A DNA stretch of 43,413 bases from an uncultured Acidobacteriia bacterium (GTDB lineage Bacteria; Acidobacteriota; Terriglobia; Bryobacterales; Bryobacteraceae): positions 1 through 43,413 of the forward strand of contig CAIKAS010000346.1 in assembly GCA_903825445.1 (NCBI GenBank), in the 5' to 3' direction. Shown here in pieces: positions 1-9,000 of the stretch (the first letter of the stretch is position 1; each line of letters opens with the position of its first letter). The notes under the pieces are model-generated. The model saw only the letters and a list, made by a program, of their open reading frames with translations, was not told the DNA's origin and did not search any database. Made by a program: the position numbers and the translations under genes.

Positions 1-231
1 CTGCCCATTCCAGAAAATCCCAAGCGTGATGAAGCTCATCAGATACGGAATCAACTGATGCGCCATCGCGCCCAGCGCCTGCAGCAGTGCGCCCTCGCTG
101 TGGATTAACTCCCCCGCCGGAGTCTTCAGGTCGATCACCAGCAGCGTCATCGCGAACGCAAACACACCATCGCTGATCGCCGCCAGCCGCTCCATGCTCT
201 GCCCCGCCAGCCGGTTGTAGGTGGTCTCCAT
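1..231 (-). CDS. TMEM175/DUF1211-type membrane protein, 3' end outside window
   Basis: Only the first 77 residues are visible; the gene runs off the left edge. The start is the ATG at 229-231 on the minus strand. Near residues 15-35 it reads RLAAISDGVFAFAMTLLVID, the hallmark first helix of the TMEM175/DUF1211 family, whose usual FSD motif appears here as ISD. A second hydrophobic stretch begins near residue 58. Known members are potassium-selective channels of the membrane that lack the classical selectivity-filter loop. The gene is divergent from the bacilliredoxin gene, with only about 46 bases between starts. The family call is fairly firm from the motif; channel function is inferred from the family. 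Confidence 0.8.
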   Translation of the reverse strand, partial: METTYNRLAGQSMERLAAISDGVFAFAMTLLVIDLKTPAGELIHSEGALLQALGAMAHQLIPYLMSFITLGIFWNGQ

Positions 232-277
232 CTTTTCCGTACCCACCAGTGTTCCACAACAAGCGATAATAAGGAAT

Positions 278-697
278 ATGCCTTATCCTGAAATGCTCAT
301 TGCACCCATGAGAGAAGACCTGACAAAGTTCGGTCTCGAAGAAGCGCGTACGCCGGCCGACGTGGATCGCATCCTCGCCGCCCCTGGTACCACCCTGATG
401 GTTGTCAATTCCGTCTGTGGTTGCGCAGCCGGACGTGCGCGCCCCGGTATCGGTATGGCGCTTCAGCACTCCGTGAAACCCGATCGCGCTGCTACTGTCT
501 TCGCTGGCGGCGATGAGGCTGCCGTAGCGCATCTCCGCAACATCCTCGCGGATTTCCCGCCCTCGTCGCCCTCCATCGCGCTTTTCAAAGACGGCAAGCC
601 GGTTTACATGGTTCACCGCCGCGACATCGAACCCCGTCAGGCTCCGGAAATCGCACATTTGCTGACCACGGCATTTGACGAGTTCTGCGCCAGTTAG
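278..697 (+). CDS. BrxA/BrxB family bacilliredoxin (YphP/YqiW type)
   Basis: A 139-residue thioredoxin-fold protein. Residues 44-51 read NSVCGCAA, the CGC active site of BrxA/BrxB proteins, and the N-terminus MPYPEMLIAPMREDL is typical of the family. In Firmicutes these enzymes remove bacillithiol from mixed disulfides on cytoplasmic proteins; homologues in organisms without confirmed bacillithiol probably act as general thiol-disulfide oxidoreductases. The frame is open further upstream to 221, but the ATG at 278 was chosen because it gives the family N-terminus, follows an AAGGA (short spacing), and avoids overlap with the divergent membrane gene. Length matches the family (about 140-145). 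Confidence 0.88.
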   Translation: MPYPEMLIAPMREDLTKFGLEEARTPADVDRILAAPGTTLMVVNSVCGCAAGRARPGIGMALQHSVKPDRAATVFAGGDEAAVAHLRNILADFPPSSPSIALFKDGKPVYMVHRRDIEPRQAPEIAHLLTTAFDEFCAS

Positions 698-722
698 TCT
701 GACGCCCGGCGCAAATTCATTC

Positions 723-1586
723 ATGGAATCCAGCGCCGGCAAGAACCGAATTCTTCTCTTATTCGCGGCAATACTCTTCTCAACCGGGGGCGCTGCCATC
801 AAACTGGCGGCGCTCACCGGGTGGCAAATTGCGAGTTATCGCGCCGGCGTCGCTGCTGTCTTCCTCTGGCTCGTTCTTCCTGCCGCCCGTCGCAACTGGA
901 CATGGCGTACTCTCGCCGGGGGCATTGTCTACGCGGCGATGGTCGTCCTGTTCGTTCTTTCGAATAAACTCACGACGGCCGCGAACGCCATCCTGCTCCA
1001 GTCCACGTATCCTCTCTATTTGCTATTGCTGGGTCCGCTGTTTCTGAAAGAAAAGCTGCGCACCATCGACGTCGCGGTTGTCGCGGGCGTCATCCTGGGA
1101 GCCGCAATTTTGTTTTCCGGATCGGAACACGTGGTTGCTTCAGCACCAGATCCTGCAAGGGGCAACATCGTCGCCCTGGCTTCTGGAATCGCCTGGGCAT
1201 TGACTATCGCCGCCATGCGCTGGTTGGGTAAGCGCAATCCTCAGGCAGAATCAGCCGGTTCCGTTGCGATAGCGGGCAATGCCATTGCCTTTGTGGCCTG
1301 CCTGCCCCTGGCCATCGGAGGCCCGGCTATGCATCTTCCCGCCGCTGCCGTCATCGCATGGCTCGGGCTGTTTCAGGTGGGGCTTGGCTACGTCTGCCTC
1401 ACGCGCTCCATCCGGCATGTCCCGGCCGTAGATGCCGCGACTCTGCTCTTGATCGAGCCTGTTCTGAATCCAGTATGGGCGTGGCTCGTCCACGGTGAAG
1501 TACCGAGCGGCTTGGCGCTGATCGGTGGTGCCATCATCATGTCGGCGGCATTTGCCGGCTCTTGGTGGCAGGCGCGTCAGGCCTGA
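723..1586 (+). CDS. EamA/DMT-family transporter
   Basis: About 287 residues, almost wholly hydrophobic, with some ten predicted transmembrane segments in two repeats, as in drug/metabolite transporters of the RhaT/EamA type. Near the start of the first repeat it reads LLFAAILFSTGGAAIKL; the second begins near GNIVALASGIAWALTIAAM. It probably exports or imports a small metabolite across the inner membrane; the substrate cannot be read from sequence. The frame also offers a TTG at 675 overlapping the bacilliredoxin gene, but the ATG at 723 places the first helix correctly. It ends 7 bases from the convergent DUF4342 gene. Confidence 0.85.
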   Translation: MESSAGKNRILLLFAAILFSTGGAAIKLAALTGWQIASYRAGVAAVFLWLVLPAARRNWTWRTLAGGIVYAAMVVLFVLSNKLTTAANAILLQSTYPLYLLLLGPLFLKEKLRTIDVAVVAGVILGAAILFSGSEHVVASAPDPARGNIVALASGIAWALTIAAMRWLGKRNPQAESAGSVAIAGNAIAFVACLPLAIGGPAMHLPAAAVIAWLGLFQVGLGYVCLTRSIRHVPAVDAATLLLIEPVLNPVWAWLVHGEVPSGLALIGGAIIMSAAFAGSWWQARQA

Positions 1587-1593
1587 CGTTGGC

Positions 1594-1863
1594 CTACTTC
1601 GCGTCTGTCGGCGGTGCAGTCTTTTCCACGACGACCGTGAACTTCGCCGCCATCGCCGCGATCGCTCCCACTGCAGCCACAACCGGTGCCAAGACGGCAC
1701 CCACCGCCGCCACCGTCACAGGAATCTCGACGAACGTGTTCCCTTTTTCGTCCTTGATAATGATCCTGTTCACATTTCCTTCGTGAATCAGGCTCTTCAC
1801 CTTGTCGGCCAGTTCGTGACTCAGGACTTTTACTTCTTCGATCATCGTGTTCAGGTTTTCCAT
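1594..1863 (-). CDS. DUF4342 family protein
   Basis: An 89-residue protein with an amphipathic N-terminal helix (residues 1-28), the conserved segment HEGNVNRIIIKDEKG (27-41), then EIPVTV followed by an Ala/Val-rich hydrophobic segment (about 48-75). This matches the DUF4342 pattern as I recall it, in which an EGNVRRI-like motif precedes a putative membrane helix. Function is unknown. A good ribosome site (AGAGGAA) sits 9 bases before the ATG. It starts 3 bases after the stop of the upstream small membrane gene, so the two are almost certainly co-transcribed and may form a membrane-associated pair. Confidence 0.8.
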   Translation of the reverse strand: MENLNTMIEEVKVLSHELADKVKSLIHEGNVNRIIIKDEKGNTFVEIPVTVAAVGAVLAPVVAAVGAIAAMAAKFTVVVEKTAPPTDAK

Positions 1864-1866
1864 CGC

Positions 1867-2058
1867 TTATATTCCTCTCACAACGCGGGCGGGCAGCGTA
1901 AACAGCGCGCCAATCAGCAACATCACCGAACCAACGGCGATTCCAGCAATTCGAAATGGCAATAGAATCAGCCAGATCAGAGGATAAAGGACCAGCGCCA
2001 CAAGCGCCAGCGGCCAGCAAATCGCCAGCAGGATGCACCACAGCAGGAACTTCACCAT
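1867..2058 (-). CDS. Small two-helix membrane protein upstream of DUF4342 gene
   Basis: A 63-residue, strongly hydrophobic protein with two probable transmembrane helices (about residues 4-33 and 36-58) separated by a short basic turn (PFR). No family is recognised. AGG lies three bases before the ATG. The tight spacing to the DUF4342 gene supports translation as one unit. Its start is about 116 bases from the divergent kinase gene start, leaving room for both promoters. Reality as a gene is supported by the compact operon layout and the coherent hydrophobic pattern. Confidence 0.65.
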   Translation of the reverse strand: MVKFLLWCILLAICWPLALVALVLYPLIWLILLPFRIAGIAVGSVMLLIGALFTLPARVVRGI

Positions 2059-2173
2059 AACCTACTTTACGAATGGTCGCATGCGAAAGTTCATCCATCG
2101 ATCTGGTCGGGCACTCCCGTTAACGGATATCAGGGAATCGGCCGATACTCCTCTCTGGAGGACAGTGAAAAAT

Positions 2174-4612
2174 ATGTCGCTCACGGAGAACACGGGCGAC
2201 TACCCGGGTCTTGGCGCCCAGGTCGACATCGATAATCTCAACAAGGAACTCACGAAAGCACAGCGGGAGATAGCCAGGCAAAACGCTGAACTGCAGTGCC
2301 TTCGGGAAGAAGCAGTCAAAGCGCAGTTGCGGGTCACGCAAACTGAGGAAACGCTGCAACTGGCCCTCAAATCCACAGGAACTTGCGTATGGAGTCGAAA
2401 TCCGGGGACAAATAGCATTGAGATCTCGGAAAACGGCGCTCAGCTGCTTGGCCTTCCTCCCGGCCAGTTCCCCTGGGGTTTCGACGAGTACACAGCGAAG
2501 ATCCACCCCGATGACCGTGAACGTGTCGTACGGGAAAGGGTCGCTTTGGTGGAGACGGGCGTGGACTTCGACACCGAATACCGAGTCGAAGGGCTCGATG
2601 GTGCCTTCCGGTCTATAGCCGTCCGTGGAAAGCGTCTGAGGGATGCCGACGGAAAGCACTGGCACATTACTGGTGTGGCTTGGGACGTCACGGAACGTCG
2701 CCAAACAGAAGCCGCATTGCGCGTCGCTTCCATGCAACTGGTTGCGGAAGGGAAGTTCCGGGAACTGCTGGACGCTGCCCCCGATGCGGTCGTCGTCATC
2801 AATGCGGCGGGAGAAATTACCCTTGTTAACGGACAGGTCGAGAAGCTCTTTGGATACCCGCGAGAGCAACTCCTCGGCAAGGGGGTTGAGATCCTGGTGC
2901 CGGAACGCTTCCGTGGCGGGCACGCACACCACCGTAGTGGCTTCTTCCTGGATCCCCGCACGCGGGCCATGGGGGCCGGGACTAGTCTTTACGCTCTGCG
3001 CAGCGATGGCGCCGAATTCCCGGTTGAAATCAGCCTCAGCCCACTGGAGACTGAAACGGGTACGCTGGTTTCGGCAGCCATTCGCGACATCACGGAGCGC
3101 AAACGCGCCGAGCAACACATCCTTGACCTGAATCAGCAGCTGGAGGGCGCTGTGATCCAGGCCCAGGCCGCCAGCCGCGCGAAGAGCACCTTCCTGTCCA
3201 CAATGTCCCACGAAATCCGCACTCCCATGAATGCGGTGCTTGGATACGCGCATCTAATGTCGAGGGATGTGGAACTCGGAGAAAGTGCCCGGTCCAATCT
3301 CCGGATCATCGTTCGGAGTGGTGAACATCTGCTCGCTTTAATCAACGATATTCTCGACATGTCGAAGATAGAGGCGGGCTGCGTCGAACTGCATCCCACC
3401 GTCTTCGACCTGGAGGCGCTGCTCAACGAACTGGCTGCAATGTTCCAGCTTCGCGCCAGAGAGAAGGGTTTGGAATTCGACATGTCGCTGGACAGCGATT
3501 CCGCAGCTTTTGTCGTGGCCGACGAATCTAAGATTCGTCAGTCGCTCATCAACCTCCTCGGCAACGCCATTAAATTTACATCCAGGGGAAGTATTGCCCT
3601 GCGTGTCACCCTGGAACAACGAGCCGACGGCCAGCTCTGGCTATCAGCGCGGGTAGAAGATACCGGCCCTGGCATGACCAATGAAGAACAGGCCAGATTA
3701 TTCGTGCCGTTCAGCCAGACGAAGCGCGGCCTTCAAAGTCAGGAGGGCACTGGTCTGGGGCTCGCGATCACGCGTCAGTTCGCCCAGCTCATGGGTGGCG
3801 ACGTCACTCTCGAAAGTACGCCGGGCAGGGGCTCCACATTTTGCTTTGAGATCATGATCGAACTGGCCGATACAACTGTCGTCCCCGGCGAAGATTTCCG
3901 TGCCGGGAAGTTACGCATCCCGGTCGGCATTTCCCGAACGCTGGTTTCCGAAATCGGAATCGTCGAATTTGAAGCACCCAAAATACTGGTTGTCGACGAC
4001 ACGTTTGAGAACCGGGACTGGCTGGTCCGGCTCCTGACCTCCCTTAGCTTCTCCGTTCGCAGTGCCAATGATGGCGAGGCCGCCATTCGTGAATGGGAAC
4101 ATTGGAGGCCGCATCTGATCCTGATGGACATCCATATGCCGATAATGGACGGCCTTGCCGCGACCCGGAGGATCAAAGATGATCCGCGCGGAAAGCAGAC
4201 TGCCATCGTTGCCGTTACCGCCAGCACGCTGGAAGACGAACGTAAACGGGTTGAAGAAAGCGGTGCCGACGGTTTCCTCGGCAAGCCGCTACATGAAGAC
4301 GAACTGTTCGAGAAGATTGGCGCCCTGCTTAATATCTCTTACGACTACGGCGAAGCCCCTGACTCCGGGCCACGGCCAGCCTTGGAGCTTCCGACGCTGC
4401 ACCCCGCCGCTTTCAGTCGCCTCGGCCGGGGCCTGATCCAGGAAATCCTGAAGGCGACCCGCGCGGGAAACAAGGCGCTTCTGAACAGGCTTATCCGCAA
4501 AGTCCGCGAAGGCGGAGAGAGCGAATCCGCCGTGGTGTTGGAGCAATGCGCTGACCGGTACGACTACGATGGCCTGATATTCCTGCTGGAAGGCGCTCAG
4601 GCACTGGTCTAA
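2174..4612 (+). CDS. Hybrid sensor histidine kinase (PAS-PAS-HisKA-HATPase-REC)
   Basis: An 812-residue soluble kinase with no obvious transmembrane helix, so probably cytoplasmic sensing. Order: coiled coil (about 18-62), first PAS (about 62-180), second PAS (about 190-315, ending in DITERKRAE), HisKA with phospho-acceptor His346 in MSHEIRTPMN, HATPase_c with N-box Asn464 (NLLGNAIKF), G-boxes DTGPGM and GTGLGLAI, and a C-terminal receiver with Asp652 in LMDIHMPIMDG and the KPL lysine. A short tail follows; no Hpt domain is present. The frame is open to 2033, but the ATG at 2174 is preceded by GGAGGA (11-base spacing) and avoids overlap with the divergent membrane gene. The HD-GYP regulator 79 bases downstream is the likely partner. 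Confidence 0.9.
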   Translation: MSLTENTGDYPGLGAQVDIDNLNKELTKAQREIARQNAELQCLREEAVKAQLRVTQTEETLQLALKSTGTCVWSRNPGTNSIEISENGAQLLGLPPGQFPWGFDEYTAKIHPDDRERVVRERVALVETGVDFDTEYRVEGLDGAFRSIAVRGKRLRDADGKHWHITGVAWDVTERRQTEAALRVASMQLVAEGKFRELLDAAPDAVVVINAAGEITLVNGQVEKLFGYPREQLLGKGVEILVPERFRGGHAHHRSGFFLDPRTRAMGAGTSLYALRSDGAEFPVEISLSPLETETGTLVSAAIRDITERKRAEQHILDLNQQLEGAVIQAQAASRAKSTFLSTMSHEIRTPMNAVLGYAHLMSRDVELGESARSNLRIIVRSGEHLLALINDILDMSKIEAGCVELHPTVFDLEALLNELAAMFQLRAREKGLEFDMSLDSDSAAFVVADESKIRQSLINLLGNAIKFTSRGSIALRVTLEQRADGQLWLSARVEDTGPGMTNEEQARLFVPFSQTKRGLQSQEGTGLGLAITRQFAQLMGGDVTLESTPGRGSTFCFEIMIELADTTVVPGEDFRAGKLRIPVGISRTLVSEIGIVEFEAPKILVVDDTFENRDWLVRLLTSLSFSVRSANDGEAAIREWEHWRPHLILMDIHMPIMDGLAATRRIKDDPRGKQTAIVAVTASTLEDERKRVEESGADGFLGKPLHEDELFEKIGALLNISYDYGEAPDSGPRPALELPTLHPAAFSRLGRGLIQEILKATRAGNKALLNRLIRKVREGGESESAVVLEQCADRYDYDGLIFLLEGAQALV

Positions 4613-4691
4613 CCGGGCTCTCGGCCCTGACCCGGACTTCGTGTCAAACAACTCCTACTCGGGTCGATAAAGCAATAGAGGACCAATTGCG

Positions 4692-5897
4692 ATGAGTGCG
4701 ACTATGACTGCGGACGTGCCGCCGCCCGCTCAGACCCTGACGGAAACCAAAGGCCTGGTCATGGTGGTGGACGACAACGCCACCAATCTGACCCTGCTCG
4801 AAGATATCCTTCAGCCGTGGGGTTACGAAGTGCGCTCCTTCCCACGTGGCAGGATGGCGCTCATGGCGGCCAGCGAGAAAATCCCGGACTTGATTCTGCT
4901 GGACGTCAATATGCCGGAAATGTCTGGCTATGAAGTGTGCCGCCGGCTGAAGTCGGATCCGCAGCTTGCGGAAATCCCCGTCATCTTCTTAAGCGCAATG
5001 AACGGCACTGCGGACCGGCTCAGAGGCTTCCGCTCAGGTGGCATCGATTACATCGGCAAGCCATTTGAGATGGAAGAGGTGAAGGCGCGTGTGGACACTC
5101 ACGTGAGGCTTCGGCGTTTCCAGCAGCAGATGCATGCCGATAATGGACGCCTGGAAGAGTTGGTGCAGACACAGGTTCGAAAAACGACCGCCGCCCACAT
5201 GGAAACCATCTTTGCCCTGGCCAAACTTGCGGAGGCTCGCGATGACGATACGGGGAAGCACGTCGAACGTGTCCAGACGATGTGCCGGCTTCTGGCAGTG
5301 GGTCTGAGCGAACATCCGAAACACCGGTGCATCGTTGACAACGAATGGATTACCAATATTTTCCAGGCAAGTCCCCTGCATGACATTGGAAAAGTCGCCA
5401 TACCGGACCTGATCCTGCTCAAACCGGGCCCGCTGACGTCCGAAGAACTCGCGATCATGCAGAGCCACGCCTCCCTCGGTGCCCAGACTCTCAGAGAGGT
5501 CCATGCCAAGTTCCCGGACAATCACTCTATCGAAATGGGCATTGACATCGCGCAATCGCATCATGAGCGCTGGGACGGGGCCGGATATCCACAGGGGTTG
5601 GCAGGCGAACATATCCCCTTGGCGGCACGCATTCTGGCTGTTGCCGACTGTTACGATGCGATCCGTTCCCGGCGTTGTTACAAGCCGGCTATTCCACATG
5701 ACGAGACAGTTGCAATGATCCTCCGCGACAGCGGAACGCACTTTGACCCCGTCGTCGTTGACACTTTCAGTCAACTCGCGGCGACGTTGAACGATACATG
5801 GAACCGCATCAGCGCCGGTCCGGATCCGCTCCAAACCGCTGGTTTGGGGGATACGGACCTGAAGGCACTAGCCCTCGCCCTGGCTGTTCCGTATTGA
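4692..5897 (+). CDS. Response regulator with HD-GYP domain (RpfG-like c-di-GMP phosphodiesterase)
   Basis: A 401-residue protein. An N-terminal receiver (about 21-140) has phospho-acceptor Asp71 in LLDVNMPEMSG and the KP lysine in IGKPFEMEE. A helical linker leads to an HD-GYP domain (about 165-375) with HD at 230-231 (LHDIGKVAIPD), HHERWDGAGYP at 290-300 and a conserved metal-binding layout. HD-GYP enzymes hydrolyse cyclic di-GMP; all signature residues visible here are intact, so it is probably active. AGAGGA lies 9 bases before the ATG. It follows the hybrid kinase on the same strand and is a natural phosphotransfer target. The C-terminal 25 residues (after ISAGPD) show no known motif. Confidence 0.9.
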   Translation: MSATMTADVPPPAQTLTETKGLVMVVDDNATNLTLLEDILQPWGYEVRSFPRGRMALMAASEKIPDLILLDVNMPEMSGYEVCRRLKSDPQLAEIPVIFLSAMNGTADRLRGFRSGGIDYIGKPFEMEEVKARVDTHVRLRRFQQQMHADNGRLEELVQTQVRKTTAAHMETIFALAKLAEARDDDTGKHVERVQTMCRLLAVGLSEHPKHRCIVDNEWITNIFQASPLHDIGKVAIPDLILLKPGPLTSEELAIMQSHASLGAQTLREVHAKFPDNHSIEMGIDIAQSHHERWDGAGYPQGLAGEHIPLAARILAVADCYDAIRSRRCYKPAIPHDETVAMILRDSGTHFDPVVVDTFSQLAATLNDTWNRISAGPDPLQTAGLGDTDLKALALALAVPY

Positions 5898-6099
5898 CAC
5901 AAATACTGCAACTATCTGCAATAAAACCACTTATCGAGATATTGGGTTCATTTTTTCGAATTGCTTTCTCAGCCCCGGAATCGCTCGCCGAGCTCCTGTA
6001 CGGCCTAACCCCGTCCGCCAATCACCATCTGTCAAACTAGAAATTGCGGTTCAGGCCTGCGCCCTACCGCGCTGCCTCACATTTCAGAACGAGTAATCC

Positions 6100-9000
6100 G
6101 TGCATAACACTAATGACACGCGGAGTCCCCGCGCCCTGACCCTGTCCTTCGGTTTCGCCTTCGAGGACCTCTATAACCGCGACGCCCTCGTCCGGCTCGA
6201 CGCGGTCTTTCTCACCCACCTTCAGGAATCCGCGCCCGATCTGCATGCGCAGCTCCTCGCCGCGCGCGAAAACCCCTCGGCTCTCGCCCGCAAGCAGTCC
6301 TCCGAACTCATCATCGCCGTCGCGCCCCACCTCGAAGACTTCATCGGCCGCCTGTTTGGCATCGAAAAGTCCCTACACGACCTGCAGGCAAAACATAACG
6401 AACTAGCGCCGCTCTACGCCGTGAAGCGCAAGTTTATCCAGAAGAAAGCACTTACCGGCCAGACTCCCGAAAAGGCCGCGCTTATCGATGGTTTCGCCAT
6501 CGCTGCGGAACTCGAGGCCTTCACGCTCGAACCGTTGAACGAGCGCAGCTTCGCCGATCACGTCGCGCGCTGGATGGAGAATGAATCCGAACACGTCGAA
6601 GCTCTTCGGCTTGCCGCGCTTTATGCCGTTTGGGCGGTTCTTACACCGGAAGGCAGGAAGCTGCACCACAACGGCGTTCTTTTCCGTCAGCCGCACAAGC
6701 TCGATATGCTCCACCTGGTCCCGTCAACCGCCGTTGAGACCAACGGCCTCGTCCAGTTGCAGTTCCGCAAAGACCAGTGGCGCACCCGCGAGGGCTTCCA
6801 GCTGACCGACGCCGGCACGGATCTTACCGGCGCGCTCGACCAGGCCAACTACTGCATTAAGTGCCACAATCAGGGCAAAGATTCCTGCTCTCATGGTCTA
6901 AAAGAGAAAGACGGATCCTTCAAGGCAAGCGTCTTCGGCGTGAAGCTCGCTGGTTGCCCGCTCGAAGAGAAGATCTCCGAGATGAATCTGCTCAAGGGCG
7001 ATGGCGTTCCTATCGGCGCGCTGGCGGTTGTCACCATCGATAACCCGATGACCGCTGCCACCGGGCATCGCATTTGCAACGACTGCATGAAGTCCTGCAT
7101 CTTCCAGAAGCAGGAGCCGGTTGATATCCCGCAGGTGGAAACGCGCACGCTGAAAGACGTGCTCGAACTGCCGTGGGGCTTCGAGATCTACGGCTTGCTC
7201 ACGCGCTGGAATCCGCTCAATTTCGATCGCCCTTTCCCGCGCGAAGCAACCGGCAAGAAGGTGCTGGTGGTTGGCCTTGGCCCATCCGGCTTCACGCTTT
7301 CCCATCATTTGATGAATGACGGCCACACGGTTTTTGCCGTCGACGGACTCAAGATCGAGCCGCTGCCTTCCGATATATCCGGCGTCGATCCACACGGCCT
7401 TCGCGTGCCCTTCCGCCCATTGCGCGACGTTTCCGATATCTACGAACGCCTTGATGAGCGCGTGATGGCGGGTTTCGGTGGGGTGGCCGAATACGGCATC
7501 ACCGTTCGCTGGAACAAGAACTTCCTCAAGGTCGTGCGACTTCTGATCGAGCGCCGCAATGAATTCCATATGTATGGTGGCGTTCGCTTCGGCGGCACGA
7601 TCACCGTGGACACTGCCTTCGAAATGGGCTTCGATCACATCGCGCTATGCGCCGGCGCTGGTCGACCGACTGTCATTCCAATGAAGAACGGCCTCGTGCG
7701 CGGCGTGCGCCAGGCTTCCGACTTCCTGATGGCTTTGCAACTTACCGGTGCCGCGAAACCTGATTCTCTCGCGAATCTTCAGGTACGTTTGCCCATCGTG
7801 GTCATCGGTGGCGGCTTGACCGCCATCGATACTGCTACTGAGTCCCTGGCCTACTACGTTGTGCAGGTGGAAAAGTTCCTCAAGCGGCACGAGATTTTGT
7901 CAGCCGAAATTGGCGAGGCGAAACTACGCGCGCAATGGACGCCCGAAGAAGCGGAAATCGCGAGCGAGTTCCTGACCCATGCCCGCGCAATCCGTGCTGA
8001 GCGCACGGCCGCTGCCCGTGAAGGCCGCCGCCCCCGCTTCATCGAGCTGCTGAACTCGTGGGGCGGCGTCACGCTGGCTTATCGTCGCCGACTGATTGAC
8101 GCGCCCAGCTATACGCTGAATCACGAAGAAGTCGCCAAAGCCTTCGAAGAAGGCGTGCGCTTCGCTGAATCGCTCACGCCCGAAGAAGTGGAAGTCGATG
8201 CCGCCGGCGCCGCGAATGCTCTGCGTTTCCGCCAGCAGAATGGCGAGACCATAACACTGCCAGCTAAGACAATTCTTGTCGCCGCCGGTACGCAACCCAA
8301 CACTGTGCTCGCGCGGGAAGACGAACACAACGTCGAACTCGACGGTCGTTACTTCCAGGCTTATGGCGAAGACGGTCACAAGGTTAGGCCGGAAAAGCTC
8401 TGTAAGCCCGGGGTGGTCTACGTTCTCATGTCAGTCCGCCCCGATGGTCGTTCCATCAGCTTCTTTGGCGATCTTCATCCGTCATTCTCAGGCAATGTCG
8501 TGAAGGCCATGTCGAGCGCCAAGCAGGGATACCCGGTGGTTTCCCGCATGCTCTCGCACATCCCGGCTTCCGAGCCTGCGGTCGACGCCCTCGCGGCGAA
8601 ACTCGATGACGAACTTCGGCCTGTGGTGGAAGACGTGATCCGCCTGACACCGAACATCGTCGAAGTCGTTGTGCGCGCGCCCATCGCTGCCCGCGCCTTC
8701 CAGCCGGGTCAGTTCTATCGACTGCAGAATTACGAATCACTTGCTCCGCGCACGAAAGACACTGTGCTCGGTATGGAAGGCCTCGCACTCACCGGAGCAT
8801 CCGTGGACCTCGAAAAGGGTCTGCTCTCCACCATCGTTCTCGAAATGGGCGGATCCTCCGATCTCTGTGTGCTGTTGAAGAAGGGCGAACCCGTGATCCT
8901 CATGGGACCGACCGGAACGCCGAGCGAAACTCCGGCGAAAGAGACCGCCCTGCTGGTTGGCGGCGGACTCGGCAACGCTGTCCTGTTCTCTATCGGACAG

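Noticed and set aside
2120..3253. A 377-codon open frame on the minus strand
   Set aside because: It is antisense to the two PAS domains of the histidine kinase, which is firmly identified by motifs.
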